Part shown: piece after piece, positions 7,897-16,052 of the stretch
Layout: the number at the start of each line of letters is the position of its first letter
Numbering within the stretch: the first letter of the stretch is position 1
NCBI GenBank assembly: GCA_945878115.1
Contig: CAMDVD010000028.1
Coordinates: forward strand, 1-46,895
Direction: 5' to 3'
DNA: 46,895 bases
Source of the DNA: Chitinophaga pinensis
GTDB taxonomy: Bacteria > Bacteroidota > Bacteroidia > Chitinophagales > Chitinophagaceae
Position numbers and translations under genes: made by a program
Notes under the pieces: model-generated
The model's input: the letters and a program-made list of their open reading frames with translations, nothing else
Databases searched by the model: none
What the model was told of the DNA's origin: nothing

Positions 7897-8832
7897 TTAC
7901 ATCTCTTCTACCCTCACCCCTTCCTTATTCAATGTCGTAACAAAAGTGTGAAAAGGTAAGCCTAAAGAACTATATAATTCTATAGCTCTTTGTTCAATTC
8001 TTTTTGCAGTTTCTACTTCTTTACTCAACATGAACATAGATGGTCCAGAACCAGAAATGCCGCCGCCGATAGCCTGTTCTTCATGCCCTATTTTTTGAAA
8101 TTCTGCATAGCCTGGAATTAGTTTTTGTCGAATAGGTTCTACTAACACATCTTGCATGGATCGACTAATGAGTTCATAATCTCCTTTCATTAATCCTGCT
8201 ACCATAGCAGCGATATTGCCCCATTGTTGAATCGCTTTTTTAAACGGAATTTCTGTCGGTAACATGTTGCGTGCATCCGAAGTTTTGACTTCTATTTGTG
8301 GATGTACAATCGTTACAAACATTGGCGGTGCATCAATCGAAATAACGTCTAACGGATCATGGGTACGCACTATCGTAAATCCACCACAAATGCAAGGCGC
8401 AATATTATCGGCATGTTTGGAACCAGATGCTAATGCTTCACCTGCCATTGCAAATTCAATTAATTGCTTTTGGGTAAATGGTTTACCCAACAAATAATTT
8501 GCGCCAACTATTACTCCTCCCGCACTTGCTGCACTAGAACCTATACCACTACCGGGTTTGATGAGTTTATTACTTTCAATCTCAAAACCAATATCACCTT
8601 TTACTTCTTCGAGTAATGCAAGCAAAGCCACGCCCAATACATTTTTTTCTGGCTCTGTTGGTAAATTATAATTGTCTTTATTCGTAATGATAATTTCTCG
8701 TTTGGGAATTAATCGCATCACAAGTTCATCATAAATATCATGGACAGCAAATCCAAATGTATCAAATCCGCAAACGACATTGGCAACCGATGCGGGCGAA
8801 TAAACTTTTATTTTTTTTGTAAAATCGTACAT
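7897..8832 (-). CDS. thrB: Homoserine kinase
   Basis: ThrB phosphorylates L-homoserine with ATP, the penultimate step to threonine. This 311-residue GHMP kinase begins MYDFTKKIKVYSPASVANV, with the family's N-terminal substrate-binding segment, and has the GHMP phosphate-binding motif PGSGIGSSAASAGG. A late glycine-rich segment GGGISGSGPSMFML is the third GHMP motif. The ATG at 8832 lies six bases after the thrA stop and is preferred to an in-frame TTG at 8838. The two genes are clearly an operon (thrA-thrB). The expected third gene, thrC, does not follow; the operon ends at a dispersed repeat. Confidence 0.95.
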   Translation of the reverse strand: MYDFTKKIKVYSPASVANVVCGFDTFGFAVHDIYDELVMRLIPKREIIITNKDNYNLPTEPEKNVLGVALLALLEEVKGDIGFEIESNKLIKPGSGIGSSAASAGGVIVGANYLLGKPFTQKQLIEFAMAGEALASGSKHADNIAPCICGGFTIVRTHDPLDVISIDAPPMFVTIVHPQIEVKTSDARNMLPTEIPFKKAIQQWGNIAAMVAGLMKGDYELISRSMQDVLVEPIRQKLIPGYAEFQKIGHEEQAIGGGISGSGPSMFMLSKEVETAKRIEQRAIELYSSLGLPFHTFVTTLNKEGVRVEEM

Positions 8833-8838
8833 GATCAA

Positions 8839-11283
8839 TTAGTGTATGGTTCTTAAAATATCTGCAAATATTCCGGAAGCGGTAACCTCTGCACCTGCAC
8901 CAGCGCCTTTAATTACCAATGGTTGTTCATGGTAACGTTCGGTATAAAAAAGTACTGCATTGTCTTTTCCATATAAATGATACATGGTATGTTCTTTACT
9001 AATTTCTTGTAAGCCCACAGACGCTTTTCCATTTTCTAATTTGGCAACAAATTTTAAACGGCAATCCTTTTCATTGGCATGGATAAATAATTTTTTGAAA
9101 TGCTCTTCATGCTTCAACATACTTTGGTAAAAATCTTCTACACTTCCTTGCATACACTCATCTGGAAGAAATGCATTACAGGTAATGTCTTCCATCTCCA
9201 TTTTTAAGCCTGCTTCTCTGGCTAAAATTAATATTTTTCGCATCACATCTACACCACTTAAATCTATACGTGGATCTGGTTCTGTATAACCTTCATCACT
9301 CGCTTGTTGCACCACAGAAGAAAAGGAAGCGCTTGCATCATAATGATTAAAAACGAAATTTAATGTACCCGAAAGTACCGCTTCTATTTTGTGTATTTGA
9401 TCACCACTTTTAATCAAATCATTTAATGTACTAATGACTGGTAAACCAGCACCAACGTTGGTTTCGAACAAATAAGAAGCATTAAATTTACGAGCCATCT
9501 GTTTTAAGCGAAAGTAGTTTTCATAAGTTGATGAACAGGCAATTTTATTACAAGCTACAACAGCAATACTCTTCTTTAATAACTCTAAATAGTATTGGAT
9601 AATATCTTTATTAGCTGTTACATCTACGAACACAGAATTGCGCATATTTTTTTCTTGCATGAAGGAAATATATTTTCCTAAATCTGTAGCTGGTGCAAGT
9701 TTAATTTCCTCTTCCCAATGGTTTAAATCAATTCCATTTTCTTGCAACAACATATTTCTACTCGTACTGATACCAATGATATTAATTTGAACATGTAAGT
9801 GTTCCTTTAAAAAGTTTTCTTGCTGTTTGATTTGAGTCAATACTTTGCGACCTACATTGCCAGCACCAACTAAAAAAATATTGATTTGTTTGTAGGCGTC
9901 TTCAAAGAAATCTTCATGTAATACATTGATGGCTTTTTTTACATCACCTACTTGCATCACTACCGAAATATTTCTTTCGGAAGAACCTTGCGCAATCGCT
10001 CTGATGTTCACACCATTTCTACCCAATGCGCCAAACATACGTCCGCTAATGCCGGTATGATTTTTCATATTTTCACCAACCAAGGCAATGATGGATAAAT
10101 TATTTTCCAAAATGGCAGGTTCAATTCTACCGTTTGCAATCTCAGTTGCAAACTCAGTATCTACAGCTTCTTTAGCAAGCGCAGCAGCACTTTCATCAAT
10201 TGCCAAACAAATAGAATGTTCGGAAGATGCTTGGGTAATGAGTATGACATTTATTTTTTCTTTGGACAATGCACCAAATAAGCGCATAGAAATTCCCGAG
10301 ATACCAACCATGCCCGAACCTTCTAAACTAAGCAATGAAATTTTTTCGATTCGTGACAATCCACGCACTACATTTTCGTTATCTGGAATAGAACTATTGA
10401 TAAGTGTGCCGCAGTCATTTGGAGCAAAAGTATTTTTGATCCAAATCGGAATTTGCTTTGCCAACATCGGTTGTATCGTAGGCGGATAAATGACCTTTGC
10501 ACCGAAGTGCGAAAGCTCCATCGCTTCCCAATAAGAAGTATGTGGAATTATTTTTCCATTGGGTACTAATCGTGGATCGGCAGTCATGATACCACTCACA
10601 TCCGTATAAATAAATAATTCATTGGCGTCTAAAGCAGCTGCTACAATTGCCGCAGTATAATCAGAACCACCTCGTCCTAATGTAGTGGTAGTGCCGTCTG
10701 CAGAAGAACCAATAAATCCAGGTAAAATAAAAAGGGTTTGTGCTGATTGCTTAACGGTATCTTGAATGGCTTTGTTGGTTGCAACAAAATTGACTTCTGC
10801 CAACCCAAAATTCGCATTGGTATGAATTACTTTTCGTGCATCCATCCATTGATTGGAAATTTGCATGGCATCCAATTTTGCCGACAATAATACAGAAGAT
10901 AAGAGCTCACCATAACTCACTATTTTATCTTTTGCTCGAGCCGATAATTCTGTGATGAGAAAAATACCTTGACAAAGATTTTCAATTTCTGTAAATAAAT
11001 TTTGTAAGTGTATAGAGACATCTTGTTTCGATGAATCGGGTATTAATTCATGCAATGCTTGCAAATGACTTTGTGTGATTTGCGTCAATTTTTCTTGATA
11101 AGCAATTTGTTGTGTAGAAGCAAGTTTAGCCGCTTCAATCAACAAATCTGTTGTGCCACTCAAAGCAGATACAACTACTACTGTTTTGTCGCTAGATAAC
11201 GATTGTTGTACTATTGAAATCACTTTAAGCATATTGGTAGCATTTGCCATAGAGGTGCCACCGAATTTTAATACATGAACCAT
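8839..11283 (-). CDS. thrA: Bifunctional aspartokinase / homoserine dehydrogenase I
   Basis: This 814-residue fusion catalyses the first (aspartate to aspartyl phosphate) and third (aspartate semialdehyde to homoserine) steps of the Thr/Met branch. The N-terminal aspartokinase starts with KFGGTSMANA and contains the GRGGSDYTAAIVAAAL segment. Two ACT-type regulatory stretches follow (for example MVGISGISMRLFGALSKE and HTGISGRMFGALGRNGVN), which in relatives bind threonine. The homoserine dehydrogenase half begins at the Rossmann motif VGAGNVGRKVL and holds GLPVISTLNDL and DGYTEPDPRIDLSG-like catalytic segments. A -7 box and short leader precede it. Its first ~38 codons and promoter are duplicated on the far side of the RAYT cassette. 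Confidence 0.97.
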   Translation of the reverse strand: MVHVLKFGGTSMANATNMLKVISIVQQSLSSDKTVVVVSALSGTTDLLIEAAKLASTQQIAYQEKLTQITQSHLQALHELIPDSSKQDVSIHLQNLFTEIENLCQGIFLITELSARAKDKIVSYGELLSSVLLSAKLDAMQISNQWMDARKVIHTNANFGLAEVNFVATNKAIQDTVKQSAQTLFILPGFIGSSADGTTTTLGRGGSDYTAAIVAAALDANELFIYTDVSGIMTADPRLVPNGKIIPHTSYWEAMELSHFGAKVIYPPTIQPMLAKQIPIWIKNTFAPNDCGTLINSSIPDNENVVRGLSRIEKISLLSLEGSGMVGISGISMRLFGALSKEKINVILITQASSEHSICLAIDESAAALAKEAVDTEFATEIANGRIEPAILENNLSIIALVGENMKNHTGISGRMFGALGRNGVNIRAIAQGSSERNISVVMQVGDVKKAINVLHEDFFEDAYKQINIFLVGAGNVGRKVLTQIKQQENFLKEHLHVQINIIGISTSRNMLLQENGIDLNHWEEEIKLAPATDLGKYISFMQEKNMRNSVFVDVTANKDIIQYYLELLKKSIAVVACNKIACSSTYENYFRLKQMARKFNASYLFETNVGAGLPVISTLNDLIKSGDQIHKIEAVLSGTLNFVFNHYDASASFSSVVQQASDEGYTEPDPRIDLSGVDVMRKILILAREAGLKMEMEDITCNAFLPDECMQGSVEDFYQSMLKHEEHFKKLFIHANEKDCRLKFVAKLENGKASVGLQEISKEHTMYHLYGKDNAVLFYTERYHEQPLVIKGAGAGAEVTASGIFADILRTIH

Positions 11284-11370
11284 ACAAGATATTTTAGTAA
11301 GGTTTCAAAGATAATCGTTCAAGCTTAGGATTTGGAAAGGGATGAATATTTTTTGTGGGCTTTATTTTAT
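11168..11370. repeat. 203-bp direct repeat, copy 1 (thrA 5' end plus promoter)
   Basis: This stretch holds the first 116 bp of thrA plus 87 bp upstream. It aligns without gaps to 12126-12328. There are five differences in the coding part, all at third codon positions and all synonymous, and a few differences in the upstream part. Weaker similarity seems to continue to about 11390, where the RAYT cassette begins. Confidence 0.92.
11306..11313 (-). promoter_or_regulatory. -7 box (TATCTTTG) for thrA
   Basis: The minus strand reads TATCTTTG, matching TAnnTTTG, and predicts a leader of about 16 nucleotides before the ATG at 11283. The identical box is kept in the duplicated copy at 12264-12271. 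Confidence 0.55.
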
Positions 11371-11396
11371 GGAAAGGTTGTAATAGTCAATCCGTT

Positions 11397-11431
11397 CTCT
11401 CCAAAGGCTGTGCCTTTGTGAGTTCTATGTT
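11397..11431. repeat. Left hairpin end of RAYT cassette
   Basis: CTCTCCAAAGGC-TGT-GCCTTTGTGAG... forms a hairpin (AAAGGC/GCCTTT) and is an inverted copy of 12082-12117, with a TGT loop here and a TTC loop there. A second stem-loop (TTCTATG/CATAGAA) follows at 11423-11441. Such paired hairpins are typical REP/RAYT substrates. Confidence 0.8.
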
Positions 11432-11509
11432 ATTCATAGAATTTGTCTATGATAAAAAATAAAACGAAATTCTATTTTTTGAATACATTTGAAAAAAAAT
11501 TATCACGTT

Positions 11510-12061
11510 ATGTTTAAAGAAGGTTATGTTATTCGAAATCAAAATGCAGCTCATTTTCTAACATTCACAGTTTGTGGCTGGATAGATATATTTACACGAA
11601 AGGAATATAAGGATATTCTCATTGACAGTTTTACATACTGTCAATCAAAAAAGGGTTTGGTATTGAATGCTTATGTAATTATGAGCAATCATTTACATTT
11701 GATTGCTAGGGCAAAAGAGGATGTAAAATTGAGTGATATTATTCGAGATTTTAAAGCACATACACATAGGCAAATGATTAAAATAATTGAATCAGATAAA
11801 GAAAGTAGAAGGCTTTGGATGCTACATCAGTTAAAGTATTATGCAAGCCGTCATTCAAGAAATGAAAATAATCAGATTTGGGTACACAATAATCATCCTG
11901 AAGAATTACTTTCAACAGAAATGGGCTTAATAAAATTAAATTACATCCATGAAAATCCTGTTCGTGCAGGGTATGTTTTACAGCCTGAACACTATATCTA
12001 TAGCAGTGCAAGCAATTATATTTGTAACAAGGGTATTATTGATATTGATTTTTTATTTTAA
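11510..12061 (+). CDS. REP-associated Y1-type (HUH) transposase, RAYT
   Basis: A 183-residue Y1_Tnp-fold protein. The HUH metal-binding motif is seen as SNHLHLI (His-x-His), preceded by GYVIRNQNAAHFLTFTVCGW, a common N-terminus in Bacteroidetes RAYTs. The C-terminal half has KLNYIHENPVRAGYV; tyrosines here and in LKYYASRH are candidates for the catalytic residue, which I cannot fix by eye. The ATG at 11510 is preferred to a TTG at 11489. These enzymes nick single-stranded DNA at hairpins; matching inverted hairpins lie at 11397-11431 and 12082-12117, so the cassette looks like a complete minimal unit. It sits between two copies of the thrA upstream region. Confidence 0.9.
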   Translation: MFKEGYVIRNQNAAHFLTFTVCGWIDIFTRKEYKDILIDSFTYCQSKKGLVLNAYVIMSNHLHLIARAKEDVKLSDIIRDFKAHTHRQMIKIIESDKESRRLWMLHQLKYYASRHSRNENNQIWVHNNHPEELLSTEMGLIKLNYIHENPVRAGYVLQPEHYIYSSASNYICNKGIIDIDFLF

Positions 12062-12079
12062 AATAGCCACAGGCAATGT

Positions 12080-12241
12080 TTAACATAGAACCTCACAAAG
12101 GCGAAGCCTTTGGAGAGAGAGGGCCGATACGACTACTACTGTTTTGTCGCTAGATAATGATTGTTGTACTATCGAAATCACTTTAAGCATATTGGTAGCA
12201 TTCGCCATCGAGGTGCCACCGAATTTTAATACATGAACCAT
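12080..12241 (-). pseudogene. Truncated thrA duplicate (first ~40 codons)
   Basis: The minus strand starts with the same ATG context as thrA and encodes its first residues (MVHVLKFGGTSMANATNMLK onward) without an amino-acid change through VVVVSALS. It then runs into the right hairpin of the RAYT cassette and stops at 12080. Compared with thrA, every coding difference is silent (for example TCT/TCG, GCA/GCG, TCA/TCG, TCG/TCA, GTT/GTC). It keeps a full -7 box at 12264-12271, so a 53-residue product could be made, but it lacks nearly all of the kinase domain. Confidence 0.85.
12082..12117. repeat. Right hairpin end of RAYT cassette
   Basis: AACATAGAACCTCAC-AAAGGC-GAA-GCCTTT-GGAGAG is the inverted counterpart of the left hairpin, with one inserted base and a changed loop. 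Confidence 0.8.
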
Positions 12242-12328
12242 ACAAGATATTTTAGTAAGGTTTCAAAGATAATCGTTCAAGCTTAGGATTTGGAAAGGGA
12301 TGGATATTTTTTGTAGAATGTATTTTAT
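12126..12328. repeat. 203-bp direct repeat, copy 2
   Basis: Gap-free partner of 11168-11370. The rest of the gap up to polA (12329-12457) is AT-rich, with a short partial copy of the dispersed repeat at 12422-12456 (ACTCTCTACTTTTTACTTAC). Confidence 0.92.
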
Positions 12329-12457
12329 AAAAGAGATTGAAAAAGTTAATTTGCAAAAATTAAGGCGTTTAAAAATAATAGTTTCGGTCGGTGACACAAA
12401 CTGATAGGGGTATTTTGGAGGATAAACTTTTTACTCTCTACTTTTTACTTACTTCTT

Positions 12458-15277
12458 TTAATGCGCCTCTAACCAATTGTCTCCCACACCTACTTCCGCT
12501 ACAATAGGCACACCATTTGGCAATACCATAGCAGATTGCATACAATCTAGAATGACTTTTTTTAAGGCTTCTACTTCTTCTTTTACCACATCAAAGACTA
12601 ATTCATCATGGACTTGTAATACCATGCAAGATTTGAAATTTTGTGCAATTAAGGTGTCATGTATTTTAATCATGGCAAGCTTAATCATGTCGGCAGCAGA
12701 GCCTTGTATGGGTGAGTTGATGGCATTGCGTTCGGCAAATGCTCGAACGGTAAAATTTTGTGAAGTGATATCTCGCAACCAACGTTTGCGACCCATCAAG
12801 GTTTGCACATACCCATTTTCTCTAGCAAAATTAATGGTGTCATCCATATACTTTTGAATGCCATTAAATTCTTTTTTATAGTTGTCTATTATCTCTTTTG
12901 CTTCTGTGCGACTAATGCCTAAATTGTCGGCAAGACCAAATGCACCTTGTCCGTAAATGATACCAAAATTCACACTCTTGGCTTTGTATCGTTGTTCTTT
13001 TGTCACTTCCGATTCAGGTATATTATAGACCTTAGTAGCAGTGGCAGTATGAATATCTTTATGTTGTTTGAAAGCTTCGCACATGGCTTCATCGCCACTG
13101 ATTGCAGCAACGATACGCAATTCAATTTGGGAATAATCGGCACTGATTAAAACTCTATTTTCATCCCTTGGTATAAATGCTTTTCGAATCTCACGACCTT
13201 GCTCCGTACGAATCGGAATGTTTTGTAAATTAGGATTCACACTAGACAAACGACCAGTGACAGCAATGGTTTGCGCAAAAGTTGTATGTACTCTACCTGT
13301 CTTAGGATTAATCAAAAGTGGTAAGGCATCCACATACGTATTTTTTAATTTCGTATACTCTCGAAACGTGAGTATGTCATTACAAATTTGATGTTCATTC
13401 GCAAGTTTTGCCAATACTTCTTCTCCAGTAGCATATTGTCCAGTCTTGGTTTTTTTAGCTTTTGGATCCAATAATAATTTTTCAAAAAGCACTTCACCGA
13501 GTTGTTTTGGAGAAGCTAAATTAAAACGAACACCTGCTTGTTTGTACACACTCTCTTCGGATTCTTTCGCTAGTTTTTCTAATACTTTGCTATAAGAGTT
13601 TAAAAAATCAGTATCAATTTTTATACCTTCAAATTCCATATTCAATAAAGCTGGAATGGATAAATTATCTACTGCATAAAAAACTTTTTCAACATCATTT
13701 TCTTTCAATAATGGAATAAATTTCTCTTTCAATTGCAAGGTAATATCCGCATCTTCTGCAGCATATTCTTTGATGGTTTCAATAGCTACATCCCGCATAT
13801 TTCCTTGCCCTTTGCCCTTCTTGCCAATGAGGTCTTCAATCGATACAGGAGTATAACCTAAATATTTTTCGCTCAATAAATCCATGCTGCGTTTGCCATC
13901 TGGTTCGAAGGCATAATGCGCCAACATGGTATCAAATAATTTGCCTTTAAACTCTACGCCATAATTTTTTAAAACCAATAAATCGTATTTTATATTTTGT
14001 CCTATCCATGTCATATTTGGGTTGTCAAATAAAATTTGAAATTCATGAAGGATAGATAAAGTTTCTTCTCTATTGGCAGGACATGGAACATAATATGCCT
14101 CGTGTGCTTTAATCGAAAAACTCATGCCAACAAGTTCACATTGATTGGCATCTAGTCCAGTAGTTTCTGTATCAAAACATAATTCCAAATCAGCCATTGG
14201 TAAGGAAGCAATAAATGCAGCACGTTTTTCTTTCGTATCTAAAAGATGATAAACATGTTCTGTATCCTGAATGTTTTTTAATGGCATTGCATTTTCGAAA
14301 AGGGATATTTGATTACTATCTGTGCTTTGCCGATTGTTTGCTTTTTGTTCAACAACATTACCAAATAAATCTGTTTGCTGATTTGCTTGTGGCGTTACTT
14401 GGTAAGTGTCTCCCAGCAAGCGTTTGCCTAATGTTCTAAATTCTAATTCATTAAATATTTCAGTAAGTGCTTCATTATTCCATGCCGATAATTCAAAACT
14501 TTCTTCGTGAAATTCGCAAGGCACATGTAAGATAATCGTAGCTAATTTTTTACTGAGTATCGCATCCGCTTTCCCATTTCTAATCTTTTCACCAAGTGCA
14601 CCTTTTATACTATCGGCATTGTCGAGTACATTTTCTAGAGTACCAAATTCTTTCAACAATTTGGCAGCTGTTTTTTCGCCTACACCTCTAATGCCTGGAA
14701 TATTATCTACCGCATCACCCATCAATCCGAGTAGGTCTATCACTTGCGAAACGTTTTCAATATCCCATTTTTCACATACTTCTTTTGGCCCTAATATTTC
14801 AAATTTACCACCTTGAAAAGGAGGCTTATACATGAAGACTTTTTCATTGACTAATTGACCATAGTCTTTATCGGGTGTTACCATAAAAACTTCATAACCC
14901 GCTTGTGCAGCTTTCACGCTAAGAGTACCAACTATATCATCGGCTTCATAACCATCCACTTCAATAATTGGAATATTAAAACCGGCTAATATCTTTTTAA
15001 TATCGGGTACAGCTAATAAAATATCTTCAGGTGTTTCTTGTCGGTTTGCTTTGTAGGCTGCAAAGTCATCATGTCTTTCTGTTTTTGCTTTGGTATCAAA
15101 ACAAACTGCCAAGTGCGTTGGTTTTTGGTTGTTGATTAAATCGATTAAGGTATTGGTAAACCCAAATTGTGCGTTGGTATTTTTACCTGTACTGGTAACT
15201 CTTGGGCTTCTTACTAAAGAATAATATGCACGAAATATTAATGCAAATGCATCGAGAAGAAATAGTCTTTTGTCCAT
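12458..15277 (-). CDS. polA: DNA polymerase I
   Basis: Pol I fills gaps in lagging-strand synthesis and repair. The 939 residues hold all three modules. The 5' nuclease comes first (LLDAFALIFRAYYSL, EADDIVGTLS, TPDKDYGQLV and the helix-hairpin-helix IPGIRGVGEKTAAKLL). The 3'-5' exonuclease follows, with its catalytic LCFDTETTGLD and a later AAEDADITLQL; the acidic residues are kept, so proofreading should work. The family A polymerase closes the protein: TGRLSSVNPNLQNIPIRT, SADYSQIELRIVA (motif A), KSVNFGIIYGQGAFGL (motif B) and QVHDELVFDV (motif C). The start MDKRLFLLDAF is typical. It is a single gene whose neighbours on both sides are a mobile cassette and a toxin-antitoxin pair. Confidence 0.97.
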   Translation of the reverse strand: MDKRLFLLDAFALIFRAYYSLVRSPRVTSTGKNTNAQFGFTNTLIDLINNQKPTHLAVCFDTKAKTERHDDFAAYKANRQETPEDILLAVPDIKKILAGFNIPIIEVDGYEADDIVGTLSVKAAQAGYEVFMVTPDKDYGQLVNEKVFMYKPPFQGGKFEILGPKEVCEKWDIENVSQVIDLLGLMGDAVDNIPGIRGVGEKTAAKLLKEFGTLENVLDNADSIKGALGEKIRNGKADAILSKKLATIILHVPCEFHEESFELSAWNNEALTEIFNELEFRTLGKRLLGDTYQVTPQANQQTDLFGNVVEQKANNRQSTDSNQISLFENAMPLKNIQDTEHVYHLLDTKEKRAAFIASLPMADLELCFDTETTGLDANQCELVGMSFSIKAHEAYYVPCPANREETLSILHEFQILFDNPNMTWIGQNIKYDLLVLKNYGVEFKGKLFDTMLAHYAFEPDGKRSMDLLSEKYLGYTPVSIEDLIGKKGKGQGNMRDVAIETIKEYAAEDADITLQLKEKFIPLLKENDVEKVFYAVDNLSIPALLNMEFEGIKIDTDFLNSYSKVLEKLAKESEESVYKQAGVRFNLASPKQLGEVLFEKLLLDPKAKKTKTGQYATGEEVLAKLANEHQICNDILTFREYTKLKNTYVDALPLLINPKTGRVHTTFAQTIAVTGRLSSVNPNLQNIPIRTEQGREIRKAFIPRDENRVLISADYSQIELRIVAAISGDEAMCEAFKQHKDIHTATATKVYNIPESEVTKEQRYKAKSVNFGIIYGQGAFGLADNLGISRTEAKEIIDNYKKEFNGIQKYMDDTINFARENGYVQTLMGRKRWLRDITSQNFTVRAFAERNAINSPIQGSAADMIKLAMIKIHDTLIAQNFKSCMVLQVHDELVFDVVKEEVEALKKVILDCMQSAMVLPNGVPIVAEVGVGDNWLEAH

Positions 15278-15371
15278 GTGGCTAATGTACTATTATTTTT
15301 AGAAAGAAGTAAAATAGGGCTGTTGCAAAAACCAATTTAAAAATAGTTTTGACTTTGAAATCTAATTCATT

Positions 15372-15734
15372 CTAGTCTTTATAATGTTTGATAAGTTCCT
15401 TCAGTTCCTTATCGGTTAAATTATTGATGTCGGATTTGTCGAATATGGTAAGCAATGAAACCGTGACTTCTTCTTCTAAATTTATTTCCGCTATTCCGAT
15501 TATTTCTGTTTCAACTAGTGTTACAACTCTTGCACCTCCGCTTTTTCCTTTCCCTTTACTTGTTATCTTTAATCGTATTTTAAAACAATCGTGTCCTAAT
15601 GGTATTCCAATTGTTGGGGTCTCTATTAAATCATTTTCAAGTTGTAATAAATCATTTGCTAAAGAGTTAAATTTTTTTAGTAAAGGTTTTGCTTCTCGCT
15701 TAAAATTCTTGGTAATTCTAACGGTTACTTTCAT
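15372..15734 (-). CDS. RelE/ParE-superfamily toxin
   Basis: A 120-residue basic protein with the pattern FKREAKPLLKKF...PTIGIPLGHDCFKIRLKITSKGKGKSGGARVV, then IFDKSDINNLTDKELKELIKHYKD. This layout is common in Bacteroidetes RelE/ParE-family toxins, where SKGKGKSGGARVI is a recurring core. Known relatives cleave mRNA on the ribosome or act on gyrase; which applies here cannot be told from sequence. The gene overlaps the preceding antitoxin gene by 17 bp, indicating a single operon and coupled translation. Confidence 0.83.
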   Translation of the reverse strand: MKVTVRITKNFKREAKPLLKKFNSLANDLLQLENDLIETPTIGIPLGHDCFKIRLKITSKGKGKSGGARVVTLVETEIIGIAEINLEEEVTVSLLTIFDKSDINNLTDKELKELIKHYKD

Positions 15735-15942
15735 TCAAAAAATCCTTTAGTGTCTGTAACTTTTTTCCAGTTTTCTTTACTTCTTTAGTCTCTAACAGCG
15801 CCGCTTTTAGACCAATGAGTAGATTCAATTTATTTTTCAATTTTTGATGGTTTTCATTTATCTTTTCCCATGTTCTAATTGGAACAATTGCGGAAGTCTT
15901 AGCCCCACTTTCATTAATCATATATTGGATAGAATCTGGCAT
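15718..15942 (-). CDS. Antitoxin of the RelE-type pair
   Basis: A 74-residue acidic/basic helical protein beginning MPDSIQYMINESGAKTSAIVPI and ending TLKDFLNESNR. The N-terminal IQYxxxESGxKTxxxVPIxxW segment is typical of Bacteroidetes antitoxins partnered with this toxin type, related to Phd/YefM-like proteins. The start at 15942 is chosen because it matches that N-terminus; upstream in-frame codons read a run of Phe/Tyr/Cys from AT-rich sequence. The tail probably wraps the toxin. The pair sits between polA and the metH genes, all on the minus strand. Confidence 0.78.
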   Translation of the reverse strand: MPDSIQYMINESGAKTSAIVPIRTWEKINENHQKLKNKLNLLIGLKAALLETKEVKKTGKKLQTLKDFLNESNR

Positions 15943-16052
15943 AAAAAAATATTTGTAACAAAAATAACAAAACAATTTCTATTTGACAATTGTTGCTGGT
16001 CAGCGTTTGTTTGTAATCCCGAAGTGATGTAATGATTATAAAAAAGTAGCCA

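Noticed and set aside
8833-8838. thrB starting at TTG 8838
   Set aside because: An ATG two codons later gives the family's usual N-terminus.
11489-11509. TTG start giving a longer RAYT protein
   Set aside because: The ATG at 11510 begins the conserved EGYVIRNQ segment; the upstream codons are A-rich leader.
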